From Globisporangium splendens (lineage: Eukaryota; Oomycota; Peronosporomycetes; Pythiales; Pythiaceae): a stretch of DNA of 64,000 nt. The DNA is taken from NCBI GenBank assembly GCA_006386115.1, contig VFIW01000030.1, positions 248,001 to 312,000 on the forward strand, read 5' to 3'. Positions 1-10,541 of the stretch are shown here, piece after piece. Position 1 is the first letter of the stretch. Every line of letters begins with the position of its first letter. The position numbers were made by a program, and so were the translations under genes. A model generated the notes under the pieces. The model searched no databases and had not been told where the DNA came from. It saw only the letters and a program-made list of their open reading frames with translations.

Positions 1-412
1 CGGCAGCTTTCAGCAGAAGGGAAACTATTTCACTGTATCCTCGTTGCGCGGCGTACGACAACGCAGTTCTTCCATTTGAGTCCTTCTCGTCTAAACCCGA
101 TCCATCCTTTATCAAAATCATAATGACGCCAGGGTAGCCCGACTCGGCCGCATACGACAAAGGACTTCTTCCATCCTCGTCCTTCTCGGTCACATCAGCT
201 CCTCGATCGATTAAAAGATGCACAATCTCTGTGTTCCTGTGTTCGACAGCATGCGAAAGTGCCGTCCGCTCGTTAATCTTGTCATCCACGTTAGTCTTGT
301 TGTTAGCCAGAAGTAATTGAACGCCTTCCATGTCCCCACGGCTCACCGCATATTGCACCGCTCTGAGGACGTTTTGAACGCGCTCCGACGTCGAGGTGCT
401 GTCGTTGCTCAT
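1..412 (-). CDS. Ankyrin-repeat protein, 3' end cut by window edge
   Basis: An ATG at 412-410 opens a frame that stays open for 137 codons to the left edge. After a short Ser/Thr-rich start (MSNDSTSTSERVQ), the product shows at least three ankyrin repeats of about 33 residues. They are recognisable from repeated 'G-R-[ST]-[AP]-L-[ST]-Y-A-A' openings (DGRSPLSYAAESG, NGRTALSYAAQRG) and 'I-V-x-L-L-[IL]' second helices. Ankyrin repeats are protein-binding scaffolds, so no specific partner or pathway can be named. No signal peptide or membrane segment is seen. The gene lies beside decayed transposon and effector sequence, a setting where ankyrin families often duplicate in oomycetes (inference). 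The rest of the protein is outside the window. Confidence 0.8.
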   Translation of the reverse strand, partial: MSNDSTSTSERVQNVLRAVQYAVSRGDMEGVQLLLANNKTNVDDKINERTALSHAVEHRNTEIVHLLIDRGADVTEKDEDGRSPLSYAAESGYPGVIMILIKDGSGLDEKDSNGRTALSYAAQRGYSEIVSLLLKAA

Positions 413-853
413 GCTTTCGTCTCTCATGGTTGCGCTGAAGAAACCGAGAGAAGGCGAAATGCGAGCTCAAACCAACAGTATCAATCAACAGTCGCTAGAA
501 TATTAATAAATCGGCAGGTTCGTCCGTCAGTCTGCAACTGCCCAACTGCTGACTCCTGTCTGTCTCGTATCTACAAGCAACTATTTTAGAATGTGGCACG
601 TCCATCCGTCAGTCGTAACTGCTCATTTCGTATAAAACTACACACTTTTTCAAGATCCGAATAATATTGTACACCTCAAACACGGTATACGAAAATTGTG
701 GTGGACTTATATTTTCGACGCTTTGTCCAGATACGGATACCAAACGTATAAAATGGTATAGTACCGTATGTCCATTGCACATGCCAAATGGCCACCATTT
801 CACTGCCAATCCACTATTTCTTAGGAATCAGTCTATTTCTCAGACTATAAAAG
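413..853. other. Intergenic spacer, no gene seen
   Basis: This is the 5' flank of the ankyrin gene and the approach to the Helitron helicase remnant. The short open frames here have no recognisable domain. AT-rich stretches near 650-750 could be promoter or decayed transposon sequence. Confidence 0.5.
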
Positions 854-2500
854 GGAAAGTCCTTCCTCCTTGACAAGATATTGGCTACCGTTCGGATTCA
901 AGAGAGAATTGCGCTGGCAGCTGCTTCCAGTGGCATTGCCGCGTTCCAGCTCATGGGAGGAAGAACGGTCCACTCCATATTTAAGTTGCCTCTGGCTTTG
1001 ACATTCACATCGACCTGCAGCGTTCCTGTCGACTCTACACGAGCTGACCTACTTCGACAGGCGAGCGTTATTATCTGGGACGAAGCCCCTGTGTCGATCA
1101 AGTTCGCGTTTGAGGCGCTGCACGAGACCTTGCAGAAACAACAAAAACCAATTTGCCATTCGGAAACAAGGTCGTGCTCATGGCTGGCGACTTTCGACTG
1201 ATTCTGTCTGTGGTTTCTCGAGCGACTGCCTCCCATATTGTCGATGCATGCGTGAAGAAGTCATCACTATGGAACCATGTGGTGTCGCTGAACATCAAGA
1301 CTAAAATGTGAGTGCAAAATGACCCGAATGCTACAAGTGCCACTGAAGTCCAAGAATTCGTGGATTTCTTGCTCAAGGTGAGAGAAGGTCGGTGACATGG
1401 ACGCTCTCAGCTCGGCCGTGACTACATGGCAATCCCAAACTACATGATCGTGAAGCCACTAGACACCGAGGTCCCAACCAAAGTGTTGATCGAAGCAAAC
1501 TGCGGCGATATAGCTCGACACTTTCGAGACAACAGGTTCTTCTCAGATCGTGTCAATCTAACACCACTGATTGCAATGGGCTATACCTAGCCACCACATG
1601 AAGGTGGATCTGTTCCCAGATCTAGTGTGACACACACCTCCTTCAGTTCGCATGGTGGAGGCAAATAACAAAGAGATTACGGTACGACAGACCCCACATG
1701 CACATGTGACGTCATCCCATGACGTCACTAGCGTTTTCTGTGCTTGCCAGTGCAGAATGTTGTTCACATGTACTGATCAGTACAAAGTGATGACATTCAT
1801 GTACTAATCAAGTACTGAGTGATGGTTCCTACTTGAGAAACTGCACTGGTGACGAGACCGATGTGTCTCTGCCACCTAAAGTGAGTGGCTGTAGCCAATC
1901 ACTTTGCAGGGAATTTTCCACGGGACTTCAAGTTCAAGTTTCCAGAAGATCTCGTAGGTTCAACCTCAGTGTACCCAAGGTTTTATATATCATATTCATA
2001 GGTTTTATTGTGTATGTTTAGGTTTTAGTTATAAAACCTCTAGGAGCCCTTGGGGTTCATTTGTAAGTAGCGACAGGAACCATAACTACATTTGATTCAG
2101 TTGCAATTTTACCACCAAGTATTCAAGTCTTCCTTCCTCCCTCCAAGTCGGGATATCGGTTCCTCTGGCACAAGCGTGTGTGCCGTGTTTAAAGGGACTG
2201 TTGAGAACAGCGCCCTCTTACACTACAGCGTCATTGCACCGAAGCGGTTGTTGTGGCGGGTAGTCGTCAAGGTAATGTTGCCCTCATTCCAAGAATTCCG
2301 TTGGTTGCAGACGATGCTGGCTGACCCTCAAATTACGCCGCCGTCAAATCCTAATTCAAGTGACCTTTGGGATGATGATCGACAAAGCGCAAGGCCAAAA
2401 CATCCATCAGCTAGGTCTCTATTTGCCACAACCTGCACAGCAATACATATTTTCCTTTTTCAAATGTTTCACACCACATTCAACTCCAACTAAGCATAGC
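854..2500 (+). pseudogene. Decayed Helitron-type PIF1 DNA helicase
   Basis: Fragments of a PIF1-family helicase lie in the right order but in different frames. The Walker A end (GKSFLLDKIL) starts at about 854. It is followed by ASSGIAA...GGRTVHS and Walker B (IIWDEAP), with a one-base frame change near 1150 leading into PFGNKVVLMAGDFR and SSLWNHVVSL. Internal stops occur near 1306 and 1396. A segment ending in FFSDRVNLTP runs to about 1590. The C-terminal helicase motifs reappear at about 2280-2470 (ALIPRIPL, then IDKAQGQNIHQLGLYLP, matching the family's 'INKAQGQT...VG+YLP'). In Helitrons this domain follows a Rep nuclease and drives rolling-circle transposition. No Rep domain is visible, so this is a dead 3' fragment. 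Element termini were not found. Confidence 0.85.
1757..2090. repeat. Possible insertion (solo-LTR-like) splitting the helicase
   Basis: The segment separating the two helicase halves begins TGTTGTTCAC and ends ATAACTACA, fitting TG...CA LTR ends. It holds a TATA-like run (TTTTATATATC, near 1980) and a perfect 14-bp palindrome GTACTGATCAGTAC near its left end. No convincing 5-bp target duplication was found and no second copy exists in the window, so the solo-LTR reading is tentative. It could simply be decayed helicase sequence. Confidence 0.25.
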
Positions 2501-2845
2501 CCACATGCCGGGCTCTGGACCCTTGTTTTTTGTGCTGTTGACACTGTTGATTACAGCTGATGAAATAGAAAGCAGTCATCGTGGGATGCGAGCTGTTGCC
2601 ACTCGTGTGCTCACTGTGGCAGAGGGGACAGCATGAAGCAATTGCCGTCAATGTGTGTTTATGTGCAGGTCAAAGATGGCGGCACGGCAAAACCAAAATC
2701 ATCTTGTAGCAAGTCTGGAGCTATCACGTATCAATCAATCAGCGCGTTTTATTGCGACAGGAAAGAGAGCCGAGCGGAAGGGCCGAAGAATAAGAATGAA
2801 CGCGCTGTCGCTGCTTCATTCTCCAACTGTCGGACAAACTGCAAT

Positions 2846-4290
2846 ATGGTGTTGCTGCTCTGTGCCTTGGTAAGAGTGGAAGCTGTCGCGTTCTCCGTTC
2901 AAGTTCGCAGCAGAGACCCGGTTGATCAACTGAAAGACGAGATCAAGAAGAAAATAACGAAGAAGATCCAGGGTGGTGCAGTTGAGTTGCAGTTATACCC
3001 TGCTACGAAGGACGAAGCGTGGCTGAGAAGTGACGACGAGGCTGCGTGCCAACCGAGAAATGGACATGTGGATGCTTCCATCGAAGCGATGATCATCGCT
3101 GAGCAGATGGACGCAACGTGGACGATCAAAGATTCGCTCGGTGAAGACGACCTCAAGTCGCTAGCGCCAGGGAAAATACACATCTTGGTGAAGCTTCCGC
3201 CACGCCTCGTACAGCCGGTCAAGCTGCGTCGGACCTCTTTCGTTGACGAGTGATCATTCATGCCACCGACAACTGCGCTACCTGATCCACAACCGTTCAC
3301 CGACGAATGCACTTCGTTGGTGGAGGGGAAACTGGGATTATGCACGAAATTCCGCGTATCTGGGAGTTCGTGAAAACGCTGGGCGGATGCACCAAGACTG
3401 GGAAGATCTTTTGGCAGCTCGAAGACAAGCAGGTCGCGTCAGTGCTGCTGGATGGATGGCTCAGCGAATCTTCTGAGTGTCGCGATATGAGGAGCGTCCT
3501 CGTCGGCTCGCCTGGCGTCGGGAAATCGACACTGCTGTGTGTGCTGCTGCTCTATCTGGTGTTCAAGCACAAGAAGAAGGTGCTGTTGTACCGCAAAGTG
3601 ACCAAAATCGACTAGCAAGATTGTCTGTTGTACATGGGGTATGTGTTGGGGTATCCTGCCAGACTCCGGCAATTTCTTGACTTTCCTGGAACTCTCTGCA
3701 TATAAGGAAAGTGATATCTGCAAATGGGGTAGGAGAAGTACGTCTATAGGAAGAACCACTGCACATGTGGGAAGAAAAGTACGCATAAAAGTAAACAAAG
3801 TAAGAACAACTGAATTGAAGAACATCTGGGCTACCACAGCGTAGTCCAGAGCAGCAGGAGAAGCGAGCCTCCCTGAGAATGCAGACAACGGCTCGCAGCA
3901 TTAAGACATGATAAATAAACTCACTTCGCAATTTGCAGAAACAAGCGCAATTCGTTATAGTATGAAGGAGATCAAGTCAGGTATTTCACGATCCAAACAG
4001 CTACGACGTCGAATCAGTCAAGAGCATCTATCGCGAGCTGTGTGAGCGGCACGAGATCTCGAATGTGTGGCTGTTTCTGGATGGCTTTTGGTACAGCCAG
4101 CTTCCCGACGGTTGGAAACATTTCACATGTCGACAACACCTCAGCAAGCAGATTTGAAGTCCAAGGAGGCAGAGTATACTTACTGCTGTTTGTTGCCTTG
4201 CTAGGTGAAGGACGATCTCTGGCTGCTAGGCAAACATGTGCACCAGTTTGAAGAGCGCGACATGGACGAACGCTACTGCTACTCGGGAGG
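2846..4290 (+). pseudogene. Crinkler (CRN) family effector, broken
   Basis: CRN proteins are modular oomycete effectors with a conserved N-terminal translocation/ubiquitin-like region and variable C-terminal domains. Here an ATG at 2846 opens a domain starting MVLLLCALV, with LQLYPATK in place of LQLFLAKK and closing with HILVKLPP, the counterpart of the family's HVLVxxP end. A stop follows at 3251. The frame then changes, and the sequence continues as a P-loop domain with VGSPGVGKS at 3502-3528, up to a stop at 3613. Weaker CRN-like sequence continues to about 4290 through more stops (SVKSIYRELCE, VWLFLDGFWYS, CYSGGSVRDF). With stops and frame changes in several exon-like blocks it is unlikely to make a full effector. 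It sits next to transposon remains, a typical setting for effector genes. Confidence 0.8.
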
Positions 4291-5114
4291 AAGCGTTCGG
4301 GATTTTACGGCAGCAAGTGTATCTCAAGCTGATTCAGCAAATATTTCTTTCCGTACAGATCAACAGCCTACGATTCGAATTTAAACTCGCGTGTTGAGTC
4401 CAATTGAAACAATCGGACAACTCGCCTGTCCTCGTGAGGCAATCCGTGCTGAAGATACGCAGCAAATGTGAGGCTGGGAACCAGAAATCAGAAATGAAGC
4501 CGACAAAATCGTGAAGACTGCTTGTTTCCATCTCGGATTAGACGAATGATAAAGGCAGCATTTGCTGACGAAATGCATCTTCCTACAAAGAGTGACGGTA
4601 AATCGTGGCACAGACTGCTTTTAGTTCGCGATTGGAACAAAAAGGCATGCGCCGAGTTGTGTGTGTTTCGCTTGCAGAGCATGAAGGCAAACACTGCCAA
4701 TTGGTCAAACCATCTCGAGACAACGCGACTCGGATATTTCGCATTGGGAGTCGATCTCAGGAACCGAGGAATCCAAACACTACTGAAACCAAGCAATGCG
4801 CCGCGTACACAAATGCGGCTGGCGGAAATGCTGATGCGGTGGATTATGCCTGAATCTGAATGTCGCCGATTTGAAGTGCGAATGGACACTAATGCTTGAT
4901 TAGACTGCGTCACGATTATCCGGTGCATTGCACCACATCGAAATTGTTCAATCAGCAATGCTGGACCGACACCCCGTGAAAATCAAATTATTATATACAC
5001 ACACATAGAGCCTACTTCTGCTGGCTGGCACGTCTGCTCACTTTCCAGCAACTGTGTTTCAGCAATATCCGACTTTGGTACCTGGTGAGTCTACTGTTGC
5101 TAAGGATGCTTTCC
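4291..5114. other. Spacer with unrecognised open frames
   Basis: A 125-codon frame at 4522-4899 (+) and a shorter overlapping one at 4605-4853 (+; contains ATRIFRIGSRS and NTTETKQCAAYTNA) look protein-like but match no family I recognise. They may be further decayed mobile-element or effector sequence. No promoter or terminator was identified. Confidence 0.4.
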
Positions 5115-6799
5115 TTACATGGCCTCGAGGCCCCTAGAAAAGTCGTCGTTGACTTGGTTGTACACCTGTGAGCCACACACTTCGGCTCCCTGTGTGGAGG
5201 ACTGCGAAAAGCGCGCGATGTCTGGCGACGCCGACGCCAAACTGAACGAGTGCAACTTGGTGCACAGCGAACGGCACACGACGCGCTCCACGCCATCACC
5301 GCATACCTCTCGTCGGACGAGCACCCTGTAGGGAATAAATGCATGAAAGCAACAACAAAGTCAGCATTTGGTGACGACAAAGGCATCAGAAACAACAACA
5401 GAAATACGTACGCTCCAATCACATCGCGCTTCATCGTAGTCTCTGCTTCCATGGGGTACAAGTCATCGACATCGACATAGTCCCACAGCAAGATGCCGTA
5501 CGTGTCCGTCACGCGATAGTACGAGATCGCGCGCGATTCCACGACAACCTCCTCTTCTTCGTCATCGTCGCTCCTGTAGCGAATGCTCGACACGCCGTAT
5601 CGAATGTTCTCCTTTGGCGCATCCACCACCTTCACCTGTGCGTCCACAGGCGAGTAGCGTGGCCACTCGCGGCCGCTATCGCGAATCGCTGCACACACCG
5701 ATACGAAAATCTGACGCAGGTCCAGCGTGTCAAACGCGTACGCACCGACCGTCGTGGCACCAAACTCTTGGTTCGTGGGCACGACATTCCGCGTTGTGAT
5801 CGACGGTTTGTTCGACCCATAGGGGGTCGTCGTCTCGCGAAGAATCACGTCAATGGCCATGTCCAGCTTCGTGTCATTGCAAATGGCCTCGTAGTCACGG
5901 AACCGCGAGCGCGGGTTCTTGCCCAGGCGAGTGTACGTGTGCAAATAGTGGCGCATGTTCAACTCGGCGGAAAACGTGCCCGTCGCTGCAAACATCGATT
6001 TCAGGTTGTTGATAAAGCCGCCTTGCAGGAAGATCGCGCGACGGAGCTCTTCGTTTTTCTCCTCACTCTGTTTTCGTTTGTGGCGCTGCGCCATCGCTTT
6101 CTCCTCCCACTCCGCGACTGCACCATGGGGTCGCATCATCTTGTGCTTCGAGCGCAAAAAGTCCAGCTGGGAGTCCAGGTAGCCCACTTCTTTCCGCAAA
6201 TCCATCATTTCGTGTTTCTTGCGGCATCGGTGCCGGCGCGCACTGATCGCCACTTGCGCTCGTCGCTTCGCCTTGCGGTCCATCGGCTCCCCGTTCTCTT
6301 CCGTGAAAGCGCTGTCCTGGTCGTTTGGGTATGCCGCATAGTCCGAGCCCGAGGACGACGCCGTGGGGCTTGCGACTTCTGTCTGGTTCACATTAAGCAG
6401 GTTCTCATCCAGCGCCTGCTGCACTGTCGACGCGTCGAATTCGATCATCTCGAGCTTAAAATCGTCTTCAGCGCCGTTACCGCTCTCTGTCTGCAGCAGC
6501 GACACCGACGGTGTCACGAGGTCATCGCCATCCGGTGGGGGCGAGTGTGGGTCGGGCACAAACTCGTCGTGCAGCAGAAACTCTGACAGGAAATTGAGCT
6601 CGAACTCGGTCGAATCGATCGTCGTGTTCACGAACGGCGTCGCCTCCTTCGTCACCAGCGAGCTCTCACCGCCGCGCGTAAAGATATCTGCGCATACCAC
6701 GTATCATTAAGACAGGAAGAGGGGAATGAATACACGCGTGCACATACAGAGACAGCGCATCAAGCGGAACGGACCTGCATCCAGGGACGTGAGGCTCAT
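5115..6799 (-). CDS. bZIP transcription factor with non-canonical basic region
   Basis: Three exons, 6799-6775, 6687-5412 and 5325-5115, give 503 residues starting MSLTSLDAD. Donor and acceptor signals and phases fit at both introns (GTCCG...GCAG and GTACGT...TACAG). The N-terminal ~130 residues are acidic and Ser/Pro-rich, as in activation domains. The basic region at about 145-170 reads KRRAQVAISARRHRCRKK and is followed by a leucine-zipper-like helix (MMDLRKEVGYLDSQLDFL). The normally invariant Asn of N-x7-R is Val here, while the Arg is kept. Non-canonical basic regions with this Asn replaced have been described in Phytophthora bZIP proteins. The C-terminal ~250 residues form a folded-looking region with SDDDEEEEVVVE inside. 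It is of unknown function and may be a START-like ligand domain (weak idea). Acts in the nucleus by family. Confidence 0.88.
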
Positions 6800-7211
6800 G
6801 CTCGTCTTCTCTTTCAGTGGAAATGGCCAAGTGTGTGCACAAAGGGCGGACGCTTTTCTGTTGGTTGCTTGTCTTTCTGTTTCGAAGAGCTGCGGTAGAC
6901 AAGGCAGATACACAGAGTGTACAGAGACCGCAGCCGATCAAAGGACTCCGTACAGTGTGGAAATACACGGTGGTCTGAGTGAGTGTGTATTGTACGCATC
7001 CCCCTATTCCTACGACACATACCTACCCCTCGTTCCGTTGTGCTCATTGGATTTACAGGGAGATGCGACATGAGCCAATCAGCGCGCGAGATTCGTGTGA
7101 ACTGGTGCTTCAATGATGCTTGACTTACAAATCGCAAGTGAAAAAGCGCGATTAGGCAATCACCCGATGGAACTTGCTTGTCCCACAACTCGCTCTTGCA
7201 GCTGGGTCTCA
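6800..7211. other. 5' flank of the bZIP gene
   Basis: Upstream region of the bZIP gene, which is transcribed leftward. No gene or clear core-promoter motif was recognised. Confidence 0.4.
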
Positions 7212-7535
7212 TCAGTGGGAGATTTCTAAAAGCAAACGAATTATAACGTTCTCATCACGTAAGGGGGTGCTCTCTCGTATAAGTGGGTCGATCATTTGGA
7301 TGCAGTCAGAAATATGGGCAAATTCCACAAGTGCCTGATGCTGCAGGTAGCCTAAATGATCTGCTTTCATAGAGGGTTCGAAGTCACCCTCGGCTTTGGC
7401 TCTGAGCTTCACAATCAGCCTTGTTTCTGCTGTTGCTGATGAGAGTTGGGGAGTCCACTTACGTGCTCAAAAGTGGTATTCAACCCTCTTACTGGCGTCG
7501 ATTGTGCTAAAGAACGTGCTGTAAATGAAGGTCAT
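7212..7535 (-). CDS. Possible small two-exon protein, unknown
   Basis: A candidate of 88 residues comes from exons 7535-7493 and 7435-7212, joined by a 57-nt intron (GTAAGA...CATCAG) in correct phase. The product starts MTFIYSTFFSTIDA and continues with a helical-looking, evenly charged sequence (RAKAEGDFEPSMKADH, LVEFAHISDCIQMIDP). It has no recognisable domain. The coding-like composition of the second exon is the main support. The first exon is short and overlaps an opposite-strand open frame, so the gene may be false or a remnant. Confidence 0.33.
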
Positions 7536-9331
7536 TCCGTTTGCGGAAAGGAGGAGGCAGCGAAAGAAAGAAACGACAGCACAAAGGCAGCCAAATGGTG
7601 TGGAGACTCTGCTTGATGCAGCAACAAATGCGGCGTTCTTGTGGACCCGCGACGACGACGTCCTGCAATTCATACCATGGCGGACGGCTGCTTTTCTATT
7701 AGACAAAGGAAACTGGGCTGTGGTGCGAACGCGCCAACAGATTCTACCAAAGGAATGGACAGCAGCACTGGAAGCCACCCTCCAGTCAATCAAGTGCTCG
7801 ATGCAACTCTTCAGTCGGAAATTGTCAAATATTTACTCGAAGAATCCATTAAACTAGACGATGGCAGGAAAAGGTCGGACTGAAAGCGTTTTCTAGAACT
7901 TCGGCAATTTTCAATTCGCCAAAAGCAGTACATCAAAGGAATAGTATATCTGAATTAGTACATTTGTGCTTCAGAATTGTTCGGTCGTGTGTGGACTCGA
8001 GCAATCATCTGAAGACTCCTTCAGATGCTCCTTTGCTTGAGCACACAACTGTCATACGGCCAATGCAAAATGTACTGCAGTTGCCGTATCTGCAAGCCTG
8101 CTACTCAAATGATACTGCGCCTAGCAAATTGCAAAGTGCAATCAGATAATCGCACACACTTGATTGCAATCAATATTGCTGCACAATCTTTCAGCGGACT
8201 TCTATTTTGTTTCCAGGGTTTGAAGTTTTGGCAGGTCCTCCTCAATCGCTTGCTGACATTACAGCAGCCAGGCAGTCAGCTTTTTTTTTTTGCATTTCTC
8301 TGCGCGGAATCGTCAGCTACCCGCACCATGACTTCCAGATAAGCCAACGTCGTAGAACCCTGCAGTGTAGACTGGAGTTCCAGACGATCGACGTCGGATA
8401 GCAACTCACAGACCCCGATGCGAAGGGGCTGCTGCTAGCACACAATGCATAAACTTTGCCTGCTTCCCGGACGAAAGGCTACGCTGCAGCTAGATAAACA
8501 AAGCTCACTCAGATAAAAACTCTCAGCTCTCAATTCTATTGGGGGAAGTCAACCTTGGCGATTTCTGACAAATAAGTCAGAAACTCCTTGGTGCAGAAAC
8601 GAGTGATCATCTCGAAATTGTTAAGACGTTGCACGTCGGACCAAAGCATATGATTATCTAGAGAGTTCGAGGGGTCGTCTATTCAGATTCTGTAGAGGAT
8701 TATATCATTTTGCCACATCTGGCACCTCCAGAGGTACCTGATTTCCTCGATCGAAATAATACAATATGGTTTCTCCACTCCCCATTACGAATAATAAAGT
8801 GTCCATTGTAATTCTATCCAGGCAGTTGGTTTATCGGTACCGTCCACGGCGGGGTGTAATCGTCTCTCGTTGTCTCTCCTGCTGCAGCTTTTATTGCCCC
8901 TCGACATGTAAACACGCCTCTTGTATTCGAGCCCTACACAATGCTCTGTTGAGAGGAAAAGCTTCCAGTGCTGCTTCGTCCGATCCCTTCCTCGTTTTGG
9001 TCGTTTCTGAAGCGACGAGTTGCGTCTATGCATGGCTCAATGCCATCAACATCCCACAGTGGTGCACAGATCGTCCACCACGAGTTCAAGTTGATGCTCA
9101 AATCTCAAATTCGAAGCTTTTACTGGCTGAAGTGCACACGAATGGTGCGCACAATCGACGAATGATGATGCTCATGATCGCTTGATGATGCCTCGTTTGG
9201 CAGCCAAAGGTCCACATGAGGACATGCAACTCGATGCCCTGACGCATTGTAAAATCCTGGAGTCAGCCCACCTACCTCCCCTCCCCTCCCCTCCCCTCCA
9301 CTCACGAGCAAGCCAGCACTTTTGGTCTCCA
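7536..9331. other. Intergenic region with decayed coding-like fragments
   Basis: No intact gene was recognised in 1.8 kb. A stretch at 8601-8765 (+) reads as protein-like sequence (ETSDHLEIVKTLHVG, then VEDYIILPHLAPPEVPD) interrupted by a stop, suggesting an old gene or transposon fragment. An open frame at 7525-7857 (+) is rich in Lys/Arg at its start and matches nothing I know. A poly-T run lies at 8281-8291. Confidence 0.45.
9272..9300 (+). repeat. CCCTCCCCT pyrimidine repeat upstream of cupin gene
   Basis: A short pure-pyrimidine run of CCCCT/CCTCC units ends about 30 bp before the putative initiator of the cupin gene. It could act as a promoter element or be a simple repeat. Confidence 0.7.
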
Positions 9332-9347
9332 AGTCACTTTCCATCTT
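9332..9347 (+). promoter_or_regulatory. Oomycete Inr+FPR-like core promoter
   Basis: AGTCACTTTCCATCTT resembles the oomycete core promoter (initiator TCAYTYY followed by flanking promoter region CAWTTT). It sits 61-76 nt upstream of the cupin ATG, the usual short 5'-UTR distance. Assigned by motif and position only. Confidence 0.55.
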
Positions 9348-9407
9348 GGCAACTTGCACACACCACCTCAAGTCCCAGCTTCTCGTCTTCAGGTTGTCGC
9401 TACAACC

Positions 9408-10541
9408 ATGAAAACCGCTTTTGTCGCCAGTGCGCTCGCTTCACTACTCGCTGTCGCCTCGGCCAACATCGAGGAATGGTCCTCGCTCTACGTGACCGAA
9501 GCCCCGCAATACGTCCGTCCATACGTGCTGCCAAAGGAAAACGGGCTCAGCGTGAGCGTGGGCCAGCAGATCTACCGCTTCTCCGTCACGGGCAACTCCT
9601 CGGGAGGTGCGTTCACGCTGCTGCAGACGAACGCGCCTGACTCGGCGGAACTCGGCGTGCTCCCGCATATCCACAAGCTCCACCACGAGAACTTTTATTG
9701 CACCAAGGGTCGCGTGCAGTTGTGGGCGAAGCTGGGCGATGCGGAGCAGCAGTCGCGCATCTTGACCCAGGGTGACTACGGAGTGGTGCCGCACAACACG
9801 ATCCACACGTACCAGATCCTCGATCCCGACACACAACTCACTGGTGTGATCCAGCCTGGCGGCTTTGAGAAGCTCTTTATCGCCATCGGCGACGGGAGCT
9901 ACGAGTCGCTCACTGGTGCTGAGTACGTTCCAGCGGCTGCTGCGACCGCGTCGGCCGGTGCTGGTGCCTCCAGCGACACGATCTCGTCGCTCACGGCGTT
10001 CGATGTGTATGCTCAACTGGACTTCACTCCGCGTCGCGATCTCGTGGACGGCATGGCGGGGTCAGGCAACTGGCACAACGGCAGCAACACGCTCGCGAAG
10101 GACGGATTCACGCCCAACTTCATCGCGAAGAACTACGGACCAAAGTACCTCAACACCGAGTCGGGCTACAAGGTGATCGCGCCGCTAGCCACTGGCGCGC
10201 AAACGACCAACAACTTCACCATGGGCACGATCACCATGTCCCCCAAACTCTTCAACGAGACCGCCGTGACCACGACGGCCAAGCAGCACCTCGCGCTCCA
10301 GTTGCAAGAAGGCGAGCTCGTTGTCACGATCAACGGCGAGACAGCGCGCTTGATCCAGGGAGACGTCGTGTTCATCCCCGGGGCGACGCCGTTCATGTAC
10401 TACGCGTCGGTGCCGTTCACCAAGTTCCTGTACGTGAGCGCTGGTGGCGACGGCTTTGACGCCGACTTGCTCGCGAAGAGCATCTCGTGGGGCTACCCAA
10501 TGTACCCAGCGTACGCCGGCTTCGTGGCGTCCACCAACTAA
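9408..10541 (+). CDS. Secreted bicupin dioxygenase (quercetin 2,3-dioxygenase-like)
   Basis: An intronless gene of 377 residues. It starts at 9408, where a clear signal peptide begins ([19 protein letters not shown]). The upstream in-frame extension has no ATG. The first cupin carries H87-x-H89-x4-E94 and H133, the same spacing as the Cu ligands H66, H68, E73 and H112 of Aspergillus quercetin 2,3-dioxygenase. The second cupin (about 265-350, GELVVTING...GDVVFIPG) lacks the His/Glu set, also as in that family. The likely role is oxygenative ring opening of flavonols or related phenolics outside the cell, which in a plant-associated organism would detoxify host flavonoids (inference). Several NxS/T glycosylation sites (NSS, NGS, NFT, NET) fit secretion. 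A good Inr-like motif precedes it. Substrate is unproven. Confidence 0.88.
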   Translation: MKTAFVASALASLLAVASANIEEWSSLYVTEAPQYVRPYVLPKENGLSVSVGQQIYRFSVTGNSSGGAFTLLQTNAPDSAELGVLPHIHKLHHENFYCTKGRVQLWAKLGDAEQQSRILTQGDYGVVPHNTIHTYQILDPDTQLTGVIQPGGFEKLFIAIGDGSYESLTGAEYVPAAAATASAGAGASSDTISSLTAFDVYAQLDFTPRRDLVDGMAGSGNWHNGSNTLAKDGFTPNFIAKNYGPKYLNTESGYKVIAPLATGAQTTNNFTMGTITMSPKLFNETAVTTTAKQHLALQLQEGELVVTINGETARLIQGDVVFIPGATPFMYYASVPFTKFLYVSAGGDGFDADLLAKSISWGYPMYPAYAGFVASTN

